Source: Gammaproteobacteria bacterium
GTDB lineage: Bacteria > Pseudomonadota > Gammaproteobacteria > SZUA-229
Length of the DNA: 6,135 nt
Direction of reading: 5' to 3'
Assembly (NCBI GenBank): GCA_024278435.1
Contig: JAJRTD010000254.1
Span: forward strand, 1 to 6,135
Part shown: positions 4,349 through 6,135 of the stretch, in pieces
How positions within the stretch are numbered: position 1 is the first letter of the stretch
Layout of the letters: each line of letters opens with the position of its first letter
The notes under the pieces: generated by a model
What the model was told of the DNA's origin: nothing
What the model saw: the letters and a program-made list of their open reading frames with translations, nothing else
Databases searched by the model: none
Program-made: the position numbers and the translations under genes

Positions 4349-6135
4349 ATGGCAAAAAATACTGACGACTACAGCGCTCAGTCTGTCGCTGAAACCCTGA
4401 ATATGCTGGATGTTGAGGCGGACCATGGCCTTAGCGACAATGAAGCCATAAAGCGTATCGAGCAATATGGCTATAACGAAATCGAAGATAAAGAAGAAAC
4501 CCTCTGGCACCGTGTCTTCCGCCGTTTCTGGGGACCTATCCCGTGGATGATCGAACTGGCCGCCCTGCTCTCGGCAGTGGTGCAGAAATGGGAAGATTTC
4601 GCCATTATCATGGTCATGCTACTGGTCAATGCCGGGCTTGATTTTTTCCAGGAACACCGCGCCCTGAATGCACTGAAAGCACTGAAGGCGGGCATGGCAC
4701 GTGAGGTGACCGTTTTACGCGCGGGTGTTTTCAAACGTATCCCCGCGCGCGAACTGATACCGGGCGATATCCTGCAACTGCGGATCGGCGACATCATACC
4801 GGCCGACGTACAACTACTGTCCGGCGATTACCTGCTGATCGACCAGTCCGCACTGACCGGCGAGTCACTGCCCGTCAGCCGCAAACTTAACGAAATCGCC
4901 TACGCCAACACCATTGTCAAACAGGGCGAGATGATTGCCATTGTGGTCAACACCGGTGTAAACACCAGTTTTGCCAACGTTGTCTCCCTGGTTGCCAAAG
5001 CCCAGCTGAAAGAACGCAGCCACTTCCAGAAGATGGTCATTCAAATCGGCAACTTCCTGATTCTGATTACTGTTGCACTGGTTCTGCTGATCGTAATGGT
5101 CTCGTTGTTCCGCCATGAAGACATTATCGAAATAGCGCGTTTTTCACTGGTACTGACCGTTGCCGCCATCCCCGTTGCCCTGCCGGCGGTGTTATCGGTC
5201 ACCATGGCTGTAGGCGCGATGACCCTGGCCAGAAAAAAGGCCATAGTCTCCAAGCTCACCGCCATTGAAGAACTGGCAGGTGTCGATGTTTTCTGCTCGG
5301 ATAAAACCGGCACCCTGACTCAAAATAAAATGCAGGTTGCCGACCCGGTTGTCATGGATGGCCATAATACGGCCGAACTGTTTATGATTGCGGCACTGGC
5401 GTCAAAGCTGGAGAATAACGACCCGATTGAATTACCCATCTTTCACTATATTGACGAACACCTGCAGAATTTTGACCTGAGCGCATTCAAGCAGACTCAC
5501 TTCACCCCGTTTGACCCGGTGCGCAAACGCACCGAAGCCATTATCGAATACGACCAGGGTCACTTTACTGCCATCAAGGGCGCCGCCCAGGTGCTTATTG
5601 ACATGTCCAGCCTGTCAGACAGCGAAGTGGCGAACCTGCGCCAGCTGGTTGATCAGCTGGCTTCAAAAGGCTATCGCACTCTGGCCGTGGGCAAGAAAGT
5701 TGACGAACAACCACTGCAGATTATCGGCCTGATTCCACTTTATGACCCGCCGCGGACAGATTCACGCGAGGTTATTGCCAGCATGCGCGACTACGGCGTG
5801 CGCGTCAAAATGGTAACCGGTGACCACGTTGCCATTGCAAAAGAAATCGGCCTGATGATGGGACTGGAAGGTGAAGCCATTCGCTCCCACCAGCTCAGCG
5901 GCAGTGGCAGCCAGGAATTACTGGCACTGGCATCGGCCATGGCCGCCGCCATTTATGAAAAGCTCAAAGGCGATGTCAGCCGTTCCGAAGCAAAACATTT
6001 TGCCCACGAGGTCATGGAGAAAGTACAGGAGCTCTATGACACCCGCCTGCTCGACCAGGAATTTATCCATACCCACGAATCAGCCATCATCTCCATGATC
6101 GAGAATGTCGACCTGTTTGCCGAAGTTGTACCGGA
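4349..6135 (+). CDS. P3A-type plasma-membrane proton-efflux P-type ATPase, 3' partial
   Basis: The first 595 codons of a P-type ATPase that runs off the window; family members are usually around 800 residues or more. The product would couple ATP hydrolysis to proton export across the inner membrane. In order: a Cation_ATPase_N region (about 8-45); M1-M2 (about 64-100) with Asn94 aligning with Asn106 of plant AHA2; actuator domain with GDIIPAD and TGES (170-173); M3; M4 with IPVALPAVLSVTMAVGA and P275-VALP; the phosphorylation motif DKTGTLT with Asp318; nucleotide domain with FTPFDPVRKRTEA and KGAAQ (Lys410); then DPPR (466-469) and TGD (490-492). The last residues are FAEVVPE, before the expected hinge motif. 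The PFDPVxKRTEA and PVALPAVLSV blocks point to P3A rather than to Ca, heavy-metal or K ATPases. An extra stretch of about 50 residues lies between TGD and FAEVVPE. Start: an in-frame TGA at 4334-4336 leaves the ATG at 4349 as the only sensible choice; it has no clear SD. M5-M10, including the proton-binding Asp of M6, are not visible. Confidence 0.95.
   Translation, partial: MAKNTDDYSAQSVAETLNMLDVEADHGLSDNEAIKRIEQYGYNEIEDKEETLWHRVFRRFWGPIPWMIELAALLSAVVQKWEDFAIIMVMLLVNAGLDFFQEHRALNALKALKAGMAREVTVLRAGVFKRIPARELIPGDILQLRIGDIIPADVQLLSGDYLLIDQSALTGESLPVSRKLNEIAYANTIVKQGEMIAIVVNTGVNTSFANVVSLVAKAQLKERSHFQKMVIQIGNFLILITVALVLLIVMVSLFRHEDIIEIARFSLVLTVAAIPVALPAVLSVTMAVGAMTLARKKAIVSKLTAIEELAGVDVFCSDKTGTLTQNKMQVADPVVMDGHNTAELFMIAALASKLENNDPIELPIFHYIDEHLQNFDLSAFKQTHFTPFDPVRKRTEAIIEYDQGHFTAIKGAAQVLIDMSSLSDSEVANLRQLVDQLASKGYRTLAVGKKVDEQPLQIIGLIPLYDPPRTDSREVIASMRDYGVRVKMVTGDHVAIAKEIGLMMGLEGEAIRSHQLSGSGSQELLALASAMAAAIYEKLKGDVSRSEAKHFAHEVMEKVQELYDTRLLDQEFIHTHESAIISMIENVDLFAEVVP

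Noticed and set aside
4471..4797. Minus-strand open frame of 108 codons opposite the ATPase
   Set aside because: It is Ser/Arg-rich shadow sequence; the plus strand carries continuous P-type ATPase motifs.

Overview
The window looks like a piece of a gammaproteobacterial chromosome. Base composition is moderate and even, genes are tightly packed, and the products are typical Gram-negative envelope and stress proteins: a LolA-like periplasmic protein, an outer-membrane beta-barrel ending in Phe, a c-type cytochrome, a DedA membrane protein, a SpoIIAA-like/Usp fusion and a P3A proton ATPase. I cannot name a genus. No mobile element, tRNA, rRNA, CRISPR array or phage gene is visible, and there is no gene-free stretch over 300 bases.

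Left part (1-2727, plus strand): a co-directional cluster. It opens with the 3' part of a gene for a LolA-like 'outer membrane lipoprotein-sorting' protein (PF17131 type). One base after its stop comes a DUF1302-like outer-membrane barrel of 511 residues with an acidic linker after the signal peptide. Fifty bases further on is a small exported cytochrome with one heme site near its C-terminus, resembling cytochrome c'/c556. In related bacteria the first two genes usually lie beside an RND/MMPL-type exporter. Such a gene would lie upstream of the window, so a trans-envelope lipid or hydrophobic-compound export route is an inference.

Middle part (2757-4215, minus strand): a two-gene unit read right to left. 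A SpoIIAA-like domain fused to a universal stress domain has a strong Shine-Dalgarno site. It is followed 46 bases later by a DedA-family membrane protein. The DedA start sits in a 13-bp tandem duplication that supplies a second, out-of-frame ATG. The cytochrome and DedA genes converge with only 29 bases between them and no convincing terminator.

Right part (4216-6135): a 133-bp AT-rich divergent intergenic region, then a P3A (plasma-membrane proton-efflux) P-type ATPase running off the right edge after 595 codons. It keeps the catalytic motifs expected in this part of the protein. It carries an apparent extra stretch of roughly 50 residues in the phosphorylation domain. The divergent stress-protein/DedA and proton-ATPase units suggest a module for membrane energetics or pH/stress homeostasis. 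That link is inferred from position only.

I did not find a clearly undescribed system. The most useful leads are the duplicated dedA start, the replaced DedA arginine, the ATPase insertion, and the barrel/LolA-like/cytochrome grouping.
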